This document shows positions 10,185 through 19,900 of a stretch of DNA of 64,000 nt, one piece after another; positions within the stretch are counted from its first letter, which is position 1, and each line of letters starts with the position of its first letter. The translations under genes and the position numbers were made by a program. This stretch comes from Polynucleobacter arcticus (lineage in GTDB: Bacteria > Pseudomonadota > Gammaproteobacteria > Burkholderiales > Burkholderiaceae), in assembly GCF_013307205.1 (NCBI RefSeq), contig NZ_CP028940.1, positions 62,001 through 126,000 of the forward strand, read 5' to 3'. Under the pieces are notes generated by a model. That model did no database searches, had not been told where the DNA came from, and saw only the letters and a program-made list of their open reading frames with translations.

Positions 10185-11267
10185 TTAAGTTGCTCCAGTT
10201 GCTGTTAGGGTCTCGATCACTTGAAGATCGGGAACACTCTGAATTTGCGCTTTGCCGATTTTTTCCAAAACTACGTAACGGATTTGTCCGCCTTCAGTCT
10301 TTTTATCTACCTGCATTAATTCCATATAACGCTGTGCGCCAAACTTCGGTGGTGCTATCGGTAAATTCATCGATTGAATAATGTGGGTTAGACGATTCAC
10401 TTCATCTTGAGTGATGAAGTTCAGTTGCCGCGAGAGCTCTGCACCCATGACCATACCGCAACCAACGGCTTCACCGTGTAACCACTCTCCATAACCCATG
10501 CCAGCTTCGATCGCATGACCAAAGGTATGTCCGAAATTGAGTGTGGCACGTATGCCTCCCTCTCTTTCATCGGCTGACACAACGGCGGATTTAATTTCGC
10601 AAGAACGTAACACTGCATGTTCCATTGCTGTTGTCTCGCAGGCTAACAAAGCACTTGTATTCGTTTCAATCCAATTCAAAAACTCGGCATCAGCAATTGC
10701 GCCATGCTTTATTACTTCAGCTAGGCCAGCAGAGAGTTCGCGTGCAGGTAATGTCTTCAATGTGTTGAGGTCGGCAATCACCGCTACAGGTTGATGAAAT
10801 GCCCCGATCATGTTTTTCCCAAGCGGGTGATTAATGCCCGTTTTGCCACCAACCGAAGAGTCTACCTGGGCCAACAAGGTTGTTGGCACTTGAATAAAGC
10901 GGATACCACGCATAAAGCTGGCTGCAGCAAAGCCAGTCATATCCCCAATAACGCCTCCACCCAACGCTACCAACATGGTTTGACGATCTGCGCCAAACTT
11001 GAGGAGATCATCAAAAATCAGTTGAAGATTTTTCCAGTCTTTATAGGACTCTCCATCCGGCAAGACAATTGTTCTGACGGGCTTGCCGAGCTTCTCTAGG
11101 GTATTGGTGAGACGCTCCGCATATAAAGGTGCAACAGTCGTATTGGTAACGATATAAATTGAAGTCGCTTTTTTGCAGGCGCTAAATAAATCTGGTTGAT
11201 CGATTAAATCTGTACCAATATGAATGGGGTAGCTACGATTGCCTAGATCAACTTCTAATGTTTTCAT
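10185..11267 (-). CDS. aroB: 3-Dehydroquinate synthase
   Basis: AroB converts DAHP to 3-dehydroquinate in the shikimate pathway using NAD and a divalent metal. The 360 residues show [10 protein letters not shown], the nucleotide site [38 protein letters not shown], and the metal-binding [17 protein letters not shown] and HGEAV segments. It follows aroK by 8 bases on the minus strand; the aroK-aroB pair behind pilQ is standard in beta- and gammaproteobacteria. It converges on cyaY with a 13-base gap. Confidence 0.97.
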   Translation of the reverse strand: MKTLEVDLGNRSYPIHIGTDLIDQPDLFSACKKATSIYIVTNTTVAPLYAERLTNTLEKLGKPVRTIVLPDGESYKDWKNLQLIFDDLLKFGADRQTMLVALGGGVIGDMTGFAAASFMRGIRFIQVPTTLLAQVDSSVGGKTGINHPLGKNMIGAFHQPVAVIADLNTLKTLPARELSAGLAEVIKHGAIADAEFLNWIETNTSALLACETTAMEHAVLRSCEIKSAVVSADEREGGIRATLNFGHTFGHAIEAGMGYGEWLHGEAVGCGMVMGAELSRQLNFITQDEVNRLTHIIQSMNLPIAPPKFGAQRYMELMQVDKKTEGGQIRYVVLEKIGKAQIQSVPDLQVIETLTATGAT

Positions 11268-11275
11268 GGATAAAT

Positions 11276-11800
11276 TTACGCAGAGAGTTCGAGTTGCATG
11301 ATGAGAGTGTTGACGAGTTGATTGACGCTGGGTTTTCCAGTCTCAATGACATGGTCAGCAATTTCGCGATAAAGGGGGTCGCGGATATCGTATAGATTTT
11401 CTAGAATCTTTTTTGCGTCACCATTTTTAAGGAGTGGTCTACCTTCGCCGCCTTTAGTGCGATGCCAAAGTTCCATCGGATTGGCGTGTAGATAAATCAC
11501 AGTACCTCTTTCGCTAAGGAACTGACGATTTTCTGGAAGCAGCACGGCACCACCACCAGTCGCCAGAATGACATCATCTTCGGCGGTAATGTCTTTGATG
11601 GCCTGAGCCTCACGTTTGCGAAACCCATCTTCACCTTCCATTTCGAAGATGACCGGGATCTTGACCCCACAACGATCCTCAATTACATGGTCAGCATCTA
11701 GAAAGCGACGACCCAATTTCTTCGCCAGCAATTTACCGACGGTCGACTTCCCGGCGCCCATAAGGCCAATTAGGAAGATATTGTTCGATGAAGAGTTCAC
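11276..11800 (-). CDS. aroK: Shikimate kinase (GTG start)
   Basis: AroK phosphorylates shikimate with ATP. The 174-residue protein has the Walker A loop GLMGAGKST (residues 12-20), the shikimate-binding [11 protein letters not shown] region, and [13 protein letters not shown]. The start codon is GTG at 11800, since no ATG stands before the P-loop strand. It lies 12 bases downstream of the secretin gene and 8 upstream of aroB. Confidence 0.95.
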   Translation of the reverse strand: MNSSSNNIFLIGLMGAGKSTVGKLLAKKLGRRFLDADHVIEDRCGVKIPVIFEMEGEDGFRKREAQAIKDITAEDDVILATGGGAVLLPENRQFLSERGTVIYLHANPMELWHRTKGGEGRPLLKNGDAKKILENLYDIRDPLYREIADHVIETGKPSVNQLVNTLIMQLELSA

Positions 11801-11812
11801 TCCTTGATTTTA

Positions 11813-12925
11813 TTAGTGTTTGTCCAGGACGGTGGGCGTTAAGAAAACCAATAGTTCAGTTTTATCGGCTAATTTAGATTTATGGCGAAAGAAATGTCCA
11901 ATGAGTGGAATATCACCTAGCAGGGGCACCTTGACCTCATCATCCCGTTCAGTTGTTTGGAATATGCCACCAATAATGGCCGTGCCCCCGTTTTCGACGG
12001 TGACTTCAGAGCTGAGGTTTTTGGTATCAATCGCATAACCCTGCTCAGTTTTCATGCCAATAGTGTCCTTGTTGATCCCTACCAGCATAGAAATCTTTCC
12101 ATCAGGGTGAATCTTAGGCAAGACCTCTAGACGTAAATTAGCCTTGCGAAACTGCAATTTACTCCCGCTTTGAGAGCTCACCTGATATGGAAGCTCAGTT
12201 CCCTGCTCAATCGTTGCCTTAACCTGATCTCCGGTCATGATGCGCGGATTCGATAGGATCTTGCCTTGACCATCCGATTCCAGTGCGGAAAGCTCCATTT
12301 GAAGGAGGCGAGCAGCATTTTTTGACACGAGTGTGGCTGCCAAGGTGGCAGGGTTAAATCCTGCGAGCCCAGTCCCAGCTAAATCGAGGCTGGCACTCGC
12401 ATTTTGGTCTGGGTGATTTCCAAGTCCATTGGCTTGATACCCCAATTTGATACCCAGTTCGCGGGCAAAGCGTTGATCTGCCTCCACAATGCGAGCCTCA
12501 ATCAGGATCTGACGGGGGCTATTGATATGATCCCCACCAAAGGGAAGGGCTGCATCCTCCCGGCGAAACTTCTGAAAGCTTTGAATTTCTGCATGAGGAC
12601 CAATCCAGTAGATATCTCCATTTCGGACGAGACGCAATCCTCTGCTAGCAAGGATGGAATAGAGGGCTGTTTGCCAGGGGGTATCTTTCAGGTCGACCGA
12701 AATCTTTCCTTGAATGGATTCACTCAGGAGAAAGTTGGTATTCCCCATTTTTGCCAAGATTGGCAAAAGTTCAGTCATTTCAATTTGGCTGAATTGCAGG
12801 CTAATACGACTATCTTTGGAGGTGGTTACAGCGCTCAACTCTGGAGAGTTCCCTAGGGCTGGATTGAGTAAAAAAACCAGGAGCGGTAGAAGTAATGCGG
12901 CGGGGGATTTTAGAAAGATTTTCAA
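11813..12925 (-). CDS. pilQ: Short PilQ-like outer-membrane secretin (TTG start)
   Basis: Secretins form gated outer-membrane rings for type IV pili, DNA uptake or type II secretion. After a signal peptide (LLLPLLVFLLNPALG) comes one STN/N0-type domain (about residues 40-110, ISLQFSQIEMTELLPILAKM) and then the secretin core (about 135-370) with VENGGTAIIGGIFQ and VPLLGDIPLIGHFFRHK. At 370 aa it is about half of a usual PilQ: the N-terminal AMIN domains are absent. The apparent start is TTG (12925); no ATG lies near the signal peptide. It sits between a PilP-like gene and aroK, the usual pilQ position. Whether it serves pili, competence or something else is not shown. Confidence 0.8.
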   Translation of the reverse strand: MKIFLKSPAALLLPLLVFLLNPALGNSPELSAVTTSKDSRISLQFSQIEMTELLPILAKMGNTNFLLSESIQGKISVDLKDTPWQTALYSILASRGLRLVRNGDIYWIGPHAEIQSFQKFRREDAALPFGGDHINSPRQILIEARIVEADQRFARELGIKLGYQANGLGNHPDQNASASLDLAGTGLAGFNPATLAATLVSKNAARLLQMELSALESDGQGKILSNPRIMTGDQVKATIEQGTELPYQVSSQSGSKLQFRKANLRLEVLPKIHPDGKISMLVGINKDTIGMKTEQGYAIDTKNLSSEVTVENGGTAIIGGIFQTTERDDEVKVPLLGDIPLIGHFFRHKSKLADKTELLVFLTPTVLDKH

Positions 12926-12930
12926 GAAAG

Positions 12931-13611
12931 TTACTCTAATTGCGTAGATTTAAAAGTAATAGATTTGCCTTTAGGGTGGGTCAAGATAGCCACTTCTTTT
13001 GCTGCCTGAGTCAGCTGCCATTCCCCCAAAGCCAAGCCCCCTTTGTGCACCATCAGCGTAGCTTTACCAGTATGAAAAAAAGCATGCTCTACCGCCCCCA
13101 TTCGGGTGATGCCTAAATACCTCCAGCGATGCAGTTCTGCTTCATATTGGATGGCGCTGGACTTGTTTTGAGGCATCTTTGTTGGCGTCTTAACTTCTAA
13201 TGAGTGAATACTCACTTCTATTTCATCCAATATCTCATATAAATCCTCTCGCTCTGTAGCCCATTCATTTTGTGAGAACTCAAACTCCTCTTTTAGTCCT
13301 GATAGTTGACTCTGTAATGCGCTTATTTCAAGCTCAGCACCTGATTTAGTGGGGTCAAAATAAAGAAAAAAAGCGCCCGTACAAAACAATGCGATGGCGC
13401 CAAAAATCCAAACTGGGCTGAAATTAAGCCCCTTAAGCTCAAAGGATTTAGTGGTGAAGGAGGAGGTTGGTGGCTTGGCTTGGGGTGGTGGATCCACCCT
13501 GGGAGGAAATGTCGTTTTGCGAATGCCATGGGGATCTGGAATTGCGGGATCATCTCCCAGCTCACTCAAAATGTCATCAAAAGACTGGGGAGAGATATGG
13601 CGTGGAGGCAT
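12931..13611 (-). CDS. Single-pass membrane protein, putative PilP/GspC-like secretin connector
   Basis: I do not recognise this gene by name. The 226 residues run: proline-rich cytoplasmic N-terminus (1-62), one membrane helix (about 66-86, VWIFGAIALFCTGAFFLYF), a charged coiled coil (about 92-140), and a small beta-rich periplasmic domain (163-222: YLGITRMGAVEHAFFHTG ... KEVAILTHPKGKSITF). That last part resembles the HR/PilP-type domain that docks on secretins, although I have no alignment. It ends 5 bases before the secretin gene and is divergent from mrcA, the place usually held by pilMNOP. A merged PilN/O/P substitute is my inference. Confidence 0.55.
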   Translation of the reverse strand: MPPRHISPQSFDDILSELGDDPAIPDPHGIRKTTFPPRVDPPPQAKPPTSSFTTKSFELKGLNFSPVWIFGAIALFCTGAFFLYFDPTKSGAELEISALQSQLSGLKEEFEFSQNEWATEREDLYEILDEIEVSIHSLEVKTPTKMPQNKSSAIQYEAELHRWRYLGITRMGAVEHAFFHTGKATLMVHKGGLALGEWQLTQAAKEVAILTHPKGKSITFKSTQLE

Positions 13612-13737
13612 GCCATATTATTCGATCCGAGGATATTAAAAGCGATCAGCCAAAGCAGAACTTCATGTCAGAAAAAACTGCCACTAACGATTTTAAATAC
13701 GGGTATTAGGGCTTTAAGGAAAATTGCGTAAGCACCC

Positions 13738-13743
13738 TATAAT
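13738..13743 (+). promoter_or_regulatory. Putative -10 box of mrcA
   Basis: A perfect TATAAT ends 8 bases before the mrcA ATG at 13752. If used, transcription would begin at or within a few bases of the start codon. No good -35 hexamer is seen at 16-18 bases, and no Shine-Dalgarno precedes the ATG. Confidence 0.4.
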
Positions 13744-13751
13744 TTGAAGAT

Positions 13752-16088
13752 ATGGCTTTAACTCCAAAAGACAAGCCGCCATTAAACCGGCGGTTTAACC
13801 GACAGCCTGATAGACGTTTTGGTCAGCCTAGAGCGGAGCATTCCTCACGTCAGAAATCAGGGAGCAATCCTCTCGTCAAAGCCTTGCTAATTATTAGTAT
13901 GGTTTTTGCTGTGGTGTTCACCTTGCTTCTGGGCTACGCCTTCTTAATAGCAAAACCCAATTTGCCAAAGATTTCGGCTTTAGTGGACTACAACCCAAAA
14001 ACACCTTTAAGAATCTATACGGCCGATAAGGTACTTATTGGCGAGTTTGGCGAAGAGCGCCGCAAGGTCATTCCTCTGAATGAGATCCCGATGACTATGC
14101 GCAATGCAGTCCTGGCAATCGAGGATGATCGTTTTTATTCCCATGGCGGTGTGGACTACATTGGCATTTTAAGGGCTGCTCTCACCAACCTACGCGGCAA
14201 TCTTTCTCAAGGCGCCTCTACGATCACGATGCAGGTGGCCCGTAATTTCTTCCTCAGTAATGAGAAAACCTTCACTCGTAAGATTTATGAGGTTTTACTT
14301 TCTTGGGAAATTGAATCTCAGTTGAGTAAAGACAAGATTCTTGAGATTTATATGAATCAGATTTTCTTGGGTCAAAGGGCGTATGGTTTTTCTAGTGCCG
14401 CTCAAATTTACTTTGGCAAAGAATTAAAAGATATCACCATTGCGGAATCTGCCATGTTGGCGGGTTTGCCGAAAGCCCCCTCAGCATACAACCCAGTAAG
14501 TAATTTCCGTCGCGCTAAAATTCGCCAAGAATATATCTTGCAGCGCATGCGTGATTTGTCTTACATCACCCCGGAGCAATACCAAACTGCGATGGCTGAA
14601 GAGTTGCAAATCCGCGGCCTTGGGAACGAATTTAGTACTCGTGCCGATTTCGCCTCTGAGATGGTGCGTCAATTGCTATTTACGCAATACGGTGAAGCAA
14701 TTTATTCTCAGGGTATCGATGTCTACACCACGATCTTGAAAGCCGATCAAGATGCGGCATATAAGGCAGTACGTCGCGGAATTTTTGAATATGACTTACG
14801 CCATGCTTATCGTGGTCCCGATGGATTTATTGACCTCCCAGAAGACAATGTAAAACGCCAGCGTGCAATTGATGAAGCTCTATTAGCTTATCCACAGCTA
14901 GATGATTTACAGTCCGGCGTAGTCTTAGATGTCAAGCCAAAAGAAATGCAAGTCATGATTTCTACTGGGGATATGATCACTCTAAAAGGTGAGGGTATGA
15001 AGCTTGCTGCTGCCTCTTTAACTGATAGCACTCAACCGAAAAAACGCTTACGACCTGGAGCTATCGTCAGATTGTTATCCGATGGAGGTATTTGGAAGTT
15101 AGCGCAATTGCCGCAAGTTGAGGCTGCTTTTGTTTCGATGAACGCAGATACGGGCGCGATTCTGTCCTTAGTAGGTGGCTTTGATTTTCGTCGCAATCAA
15201 TTTAATCACGTGACTCAGGCACAACGTCAGCCGGGCTCTTCCTTTAAGCCGTTCGTTTACGCTGCAGCAATCGAAAAAGGTTTTTCTCCGAGCACAATGG
15301 TGAACGATGCACCTCTTTCCATCGGCAGTATGGAAACAGGTAGTCAAGCATGGCAGCCTAAGAACTATGATGGAAAATATGAAGGCATGATGCGTTTACG
15401 AACTGCCTTAGCTAAATCTAAAAACTTAGTTTCAGTGCGCATTATTCGTGCTATTGGCCCTTCCTATGCGCAAGACTATATTCAGCGTTTTGGATTCGAG
15501 GCGGAAAAGCATCCCCCGTATTTAACAATGGCCTTGGGCGCGGGTTCTGTAACCCCTTTACAAATGGCGTCTGCTTATAGCGTCTTTGCTAACGGCGGCT
15601 ATCGTGTAGATCCGTTTTTAATTAACAAAATGACGGATTCAAAAGGCGCTGTTTTATTTGAGGCAAAACCCACGCAAGCGCGCGAAGATGCAACACGTGT
15701 TTTGGATGCCCGAACCGCCTTTGTGATGGACAGCATGTTGCAAGAAGTAACCAAAACTGGGACTGCAGGTAGTGCGAGAGCAAAATTGGGTCGTAATGAT
15801 ATTGCTGGCAAAACTGGTACGACCAATGACTCACATGACGCTTGGTTTGCAGGATATAACCCTAAGGTAGTGGCGATTGCTTGGATAGGCTTTGATAAGC
15901 CCGCCAGTTTGGGTGATCGTGAAACTGGCGGCGGTCTCGCTTTACCCATGTGGATTTCCTATATGAGTACTGCTCTGAGGGATCAGCCTCAATTAGGGCG
16001 CGAAGTGCCCGCAGGCGTTACTCAGCTTGATGGTGATTGGTTTATTCCGGAGTTTTCCAATAATGGCGGTGTGCGCGAACTGCAGTAG
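13752..16088 (+). CDS. mrcA: Penicillin-binding protein 1A, bifunctional glycosyltransferase/transpeptidase
   Basis: PBP1A polymerises lipid II and cross-links peptidoglycan in the periplasm. The 778-residue protein has a basic cytoplasmic tail, one membrane anchor (about 42-64), a GT51 domain with catalytic Glu124 (AIEDDRFYSHGGVD) and QGASTITMQVARN, and a transpeptidase domain with S496SFK499, S556KN558 and K687TGT690. All catalytic motifs are intact. It stands divergent to the secretin operon, as in most proteobacteria. The RAYT gene begins 12 bases behind it. Confidence 0.96.
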   Translation: MALTPKDKPPLNRRFNRQPDRRFGQPRAEHSSRQKSGSNPLVKALLIISMVFAVVFTLLLGYAFLIAKPNLPKISALVDYNPKTPLRIYTADKVLIGEFGEERRKVIPLNEIPMTMRNAVLAIEDDRFYSHGGVDYIGILRAALTNLRGNLSQGASTITMQVARNFFLSNEKTFTRKIYEVLLSWEIESQLSKDKILEIYMNQIFLGQRAYGFSSAAQIYFGKELKDITIAESAMLAGLPKAPSAYNPVSNFRRAKIRQEYILQRMRDLSYITPEQYQTAMAEELQIRGLGNEFSTRADFASEMVRQLLFTQYGEAIYSQGIDVYTTILKADQDAAYKAVRRGIFEYDLRHAYRGPDGFIDLPEDNVKRQRAIDEALLAYPQLDDLQSGVVLDVKPKEMQVMISTGDMITLKGEGMKLAAASLTDSTQPKKRLRPGAIVRLLSDGGIWKLAQLPQVEAAFVSMNADTGAILSLVGGFDFRRNQFNHVTQAQRQPGSSFKPFVYAAAIEKGFSPSTMVNDAPLSIGSMETGSQAWQPKNYDGKYEGMMRLRTALAKSKNLVSVRIIRAIGPSYAQDYIQRFGFEAEKHPPYLTMALGAGSVTPLQMASAYSVFANGGYRVDPFLINKMTDSKGAVLFEAKPTQAREDATRVLDARTAFVMDSMLQEVTKTGTAGSARAKLGRNDIAGKTGTTNDSHDAWFAGYNPKVVAIAWIGFDKPASLGDRETGGGLALPMWISYMSTALRDQPQLGREVPAGVTQLDGDWFIPEFSNNGGVRELQ

Positions 16089-16100
16089 TTCGTTTTAGCA

Positions 16101-16805
16101 ATGGCAAGGCAAGCACGCATCATTATTCCTGGCCAAGCAATGCATGTCATGGTTCGTGGCAATAATCGGGAAACACTTTTCTTTAATAATGCTGATCGTC
16201 GCATCTATTTAGATTGGCTTCGAGAAGCTGCTAAACAATTCGGTAGCGCCGTACATGCATTTTCCTTGATGCCCAATCATGTCCACCTTTTAATCACACC
16301 TCAGACAGCAGATGCGCTTGCAAAGACAATGCAATCTCTGGGCAGGCGCTATGCCCAATACTTCAATCAGCAACACCATCGTTCAGGAACGATTTGGGAA
16401 GGTCGTTACCGCTCTTCACTCATCGATCCGGATTATTTTTTACGGTGCCAACGCTATATTGAGTTAAATCCTGTGAGGGTTGGTTTTGAGTCAAACCCCC
16501 AAGATTCCAATTGGACTAGCTTTGCTTCCCATATCGGGGGCAACGCAGAACCTTGGCTAATAGACCATCAGCACTTTTGGAAGTTAGGCAACACTCCTTT
16601 TGAGCGACAAATGAGCTGGGCTGCCTTTGTGAAGGAGGGCGCACCCCACTGGGAAGACCGGCAAATTACTGAAGCATTGATTCGTTCTAAACCCTGGGTA
16701 AGCGATGTTTACGCTCAAAAACTCTTTAAAGAAAATTCTGAGCAGGCAATGATTCGATATCGTGGCCGGCCAAAGAAATTAATTTCAATAAAATCAGTAA
16801 CTTAG
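16101..16805 (+). CDS. REP-associated tyrosine transposase (RAYT, Y1/HUH family)
   Basis: A 234-residue protein of the TnpA_REP type: IIIPGQAMHVMVRGNNRE at the N-terminus, the HUH motif NHVHLL (His60, His62), a helix GRRYAQYFN with candidate nucleophiles Tyr84/Tyr87, then WEGRYRSSLID and YIELNPVRVG. These are single-strand DNA transposases of the IS200-like superfamily, usually stable single copies tied to REP palindromes rather than complete insertion sequences. All catalytic residues appear intact. It sits 12 bases after mrcA, in the same direction, and could be expressed by read-through. A REP-like palindrome lies just downstream. Confidence 0.9.
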   Translation: MARQARIIIPGQAMHVMVRGNNRETLFFNNADRRIYLDWLREAAKQFGSAVHAFSLMPNHVHLLITPQTADALAKTMQSLGRRYAQYFNQQHHRSGTIWEGRYRSSLIDPDYFLRCQRYIELNPVRVGFESNPQDSNWTSFASHIGGNAEPWLIDHQHFWKLGNTPFERQMSWAAFVKEGAPHWEDRQITEALIRSKPWVSDVYAQKLFKENSEQAMIRYRGRPKKLISIKSVT

Positions 16806-16827
16806 ATATATTATGCTAGGTATGAAG

Positions 16828-16913
16828 GCTTGCATTGGCAAGCTGCACTACTGAGTCTGTCCCCTTATTTAAAAGTATTTGCACTTCTGACCCTAATTAA
16901 ATGGGACAGAGAC
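16828..16913. repeat. REP-like palindromic region behind the RAYT gene
   Basis: Two inverted repeats follow the transposase. GCTTGC-ATTG-GCAAGC (16828-16843) is a perfect 6-pair hairpin with a tetraloop. GTCTGTCCC (16855-16863) and GGGACAGAGAC (16903-16913) are near-complementary arms separated by about 40 A/T-rich bases. Palindromes with CTGTCCC/GGGACAG arms are often seen beside RAYT genes. I infer that this is the local substrate or a relic of it. It fills most of the 193-base gap before gltB. Confidence 0.5.
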
Positions 16914-16998
16914 ATTTTATTTCTGTTGCATCAGTGTGGGTATTCCCCTATATTTGATCCTCCAAAAGTAATTAAGCCCAAGGGCAAGCGGAAATACC

Positions 16999-19900
16999 AT
17001 GACTACACAAATGAATACAGACCTTCGTCCAATTGCACAGGGTCTCTACGATCCACGAAATGAGCACGATGCTTGCGGCGTAGGATTTGTCGCACATATC
17101 AAGGGTAAAAAGTCTCATGAGATCGTTGCTCAAGGATTGAAAATTCTTGAGAACTTAGATCACCGAGGAGCAGTTGGTGCTGATCCGCTAATGGGCGATG
17201 GTGCAGGCATCTTGATTCAAGTTCCCGATACTTTGTACCGCGAAGAAATGGCAAAGCAAGATATCCAGCTGCCACCGTTCGGAGAGTACGGCGTTGGTAT
17301 GATTTTTCTGCCTAAAGAACATGCTTCTCGCATAGCTTGCGAGCAAGAGTTGGAGCGCACTGTTCGTTTGGAGGGTCAGGTTGTTTTGGGTTGGAGAGAT
17401 GTTCCAATTGATGTGAAGCTACCAATGTCTCCGACAGTACAAATGACTGAGCCGTTTATTCGTCAGATCTTTATTGGGCGTGGCCGTGACATCATGACAA
17501 CCGATGCGCTAGAGCGTAAGTTGTATGTGATTCGTAAAACAGCAAGCCATGCTATACAAGACTTACATTTAAAGCATGGCAAAGAATATTTTGTGGCGTC
17601 GATGTCGGCCCGCACCATTGTTTACAAAGGTTTGTTGCTAGCAAATCAAGTAGGTGCGTATTACAAAGATTTATTGGATGAGCGTACAGTATCCGCGCTA
17701 GCCTTAGTGCATCAACGTTTCTCCACTAACACTTTCCCAGCCTGGGAATTGGCTCACCCGTATCGCATGATTGCGCACAACGGCGAGATCAATACCGTTA
17801 AGGGTAACGTCAACTGGGTGAATGCACGCGAGGGTGCGATTAGCTCTCCAGTATTGGGTGATGACCTTAAAAAATTATGGCCACTCATCTATCCAGGTCA
17901 GTCGGACACTGCCTGTTTTGATAACTGCTTAGAGTTATTGGTGATGTCTGGCTATCCGCTAGCGCAAGCCATGATGATGATGATCCCGGAGGCTTGGGAA
18001 CAGCACACATTGATGGATGAAAATCGTCGCGCTTTCTATGAATACCATGCGGCGATGATGGAGCCATGGGATGGTCCAGCAGCAATGGCATTTACCGACG
18101 GCCGTCAAATTGGTGCAACTTTAGATCGTAACGGCTTACGTCCAGCGCGTTATTACGTGACTGATGACGACTTGGTCATCATGGGTTCTGAGGCTGGTGT
18201 ATTGCCAATCCCCGAAAGTAAGATTGTTAAAAAATGGCGCTTGCAACCAGGCAAGATGTTCATGATTGATATGGAGCAAGGCCGCATCATTGATGATGTC
18301 GAGCTAAAAGATGCGGTTTCAAAAGCAAAGCCATACAAGAGCTGGATTGATGCAGTACGCGTGAAGCTCGATGAGGTTGATGCTAGCAAAGCGGACTTGA
18401 TCGATGAAAAAATTATTGTTCGTCCAGCAGCTAAATTGCTAGACCGCCAACAGGCTTTTGGTTATACCCAAGAGGATATTAAATACCTCATGGCGCCAAT
18501 GGCTATGAACGGCGAAGAAGCGATTGGATCGATGGGTAACGATAGCCCGTTAGCTGTGCTCTCGAACAAAAACAAGCCGCTTTATAACTATTTCAAGCAA
18601 TTGTTTGCTCAGGTAACCAATCCTCCGATTGACTCCATTCGTGAAAACATGGTGATGTCTTTAGTTTCTTTCATTGGACCAAAGCCGAATTTGTTGGATA
18701 CCAACAATATTAATCCGCCAATGCGCTTAGAAGTCAGTCAGCCGATTTTGGATTTTGACGATATGACTAAGATTCGTCATATTGGTCATTACACCAACGG
18801 TAAGTTCCGCTCCTACGAGTTAGATATTTGTTACCCAGCAGTTTGGGGCAAAGCCGGTATTGAGGCTCGCTTAGCATCCTTATGTGCTGAAGCTGCAGAT
18901 GCAGTTCGCTCTGGTTACAACATCTTGATCGTGAGCGATCGTCAGGTCGATGAAGCGCACGTAGCGATCCCTGCGCTCTTGGCTACTTCAGCAATTCATC
19001 AGCATTTGGTTGAAAAAGGTTTGCGGACTAGCGTTGGCCTCGTTGTTGAGACGGGTAGTGCGCGCGAGACCCATCACTTTGCCCTCTTGGCTGGTTACGG
19101 TGCTGAAGCGGTTCACCCATACTTAGCAATGGAAACCTTGGCTGAAATGGCTAAAGGATTATCCGGCGATCTGTCAGCAGAAAAAGCAGTCAAGAATTTT
19201 GTGAAGGCGGTAGGTAAGGGCTTGCAAAAAGTGATGTCCAAAATGGGCATCTCTACTTACATGTCTTACACCGGCTCACAGATTTTTGAAGCAATTGGTC
19301 TGAACAAAGAGGTCATTGACCATTACTTCAAAGGTACTCCTTCTAACGTTGGTGGTATTGGTGTATTTGAAGTGGCTGAAGAAGCTTTGCGCATGCACCA
19401 ATCTGCCTTTGGTGATGACCCAGTCTTGAGCGATATGCTTGATGCAGGTGGTGAGTATGCATTCCGTATTCGTGGTGAAGATCACATGTGGACTCCAGAT
19501 ACGATTGCGAAGTTGCAACACTCCACTCGTACTGGTCTAGAGAAGGGTTATCAAACTTATAAAGAGTACGCCAATCTCATCAATGACCAAACCAAACGTC
19601 AGATGACATTGCGCGGCTTGTTTGAATTTAAGATTGATCCAGCCAAAGCGATTCCATTGGACGAAGTCGAGTCTGCAAAAGAAATCGTCAAACGTTTTGC
19701 AACGGGCGCGATGTCTTTAGGTTCCATCTCTACAGAAGCGCATGCTACTTTAGCAATTGCCATGAACCGGATTGGTGGTAAGTCCAATACTGGTGAGGGC
19801 GGTGAAGATCCAAATCGTTATGTGAACGAGCTCAAAGGTATCCCAATCAAGAAGGGTGAAACCTTAGCCAGTATTTTGGGTGATGATGTTGTCGAAGCAA

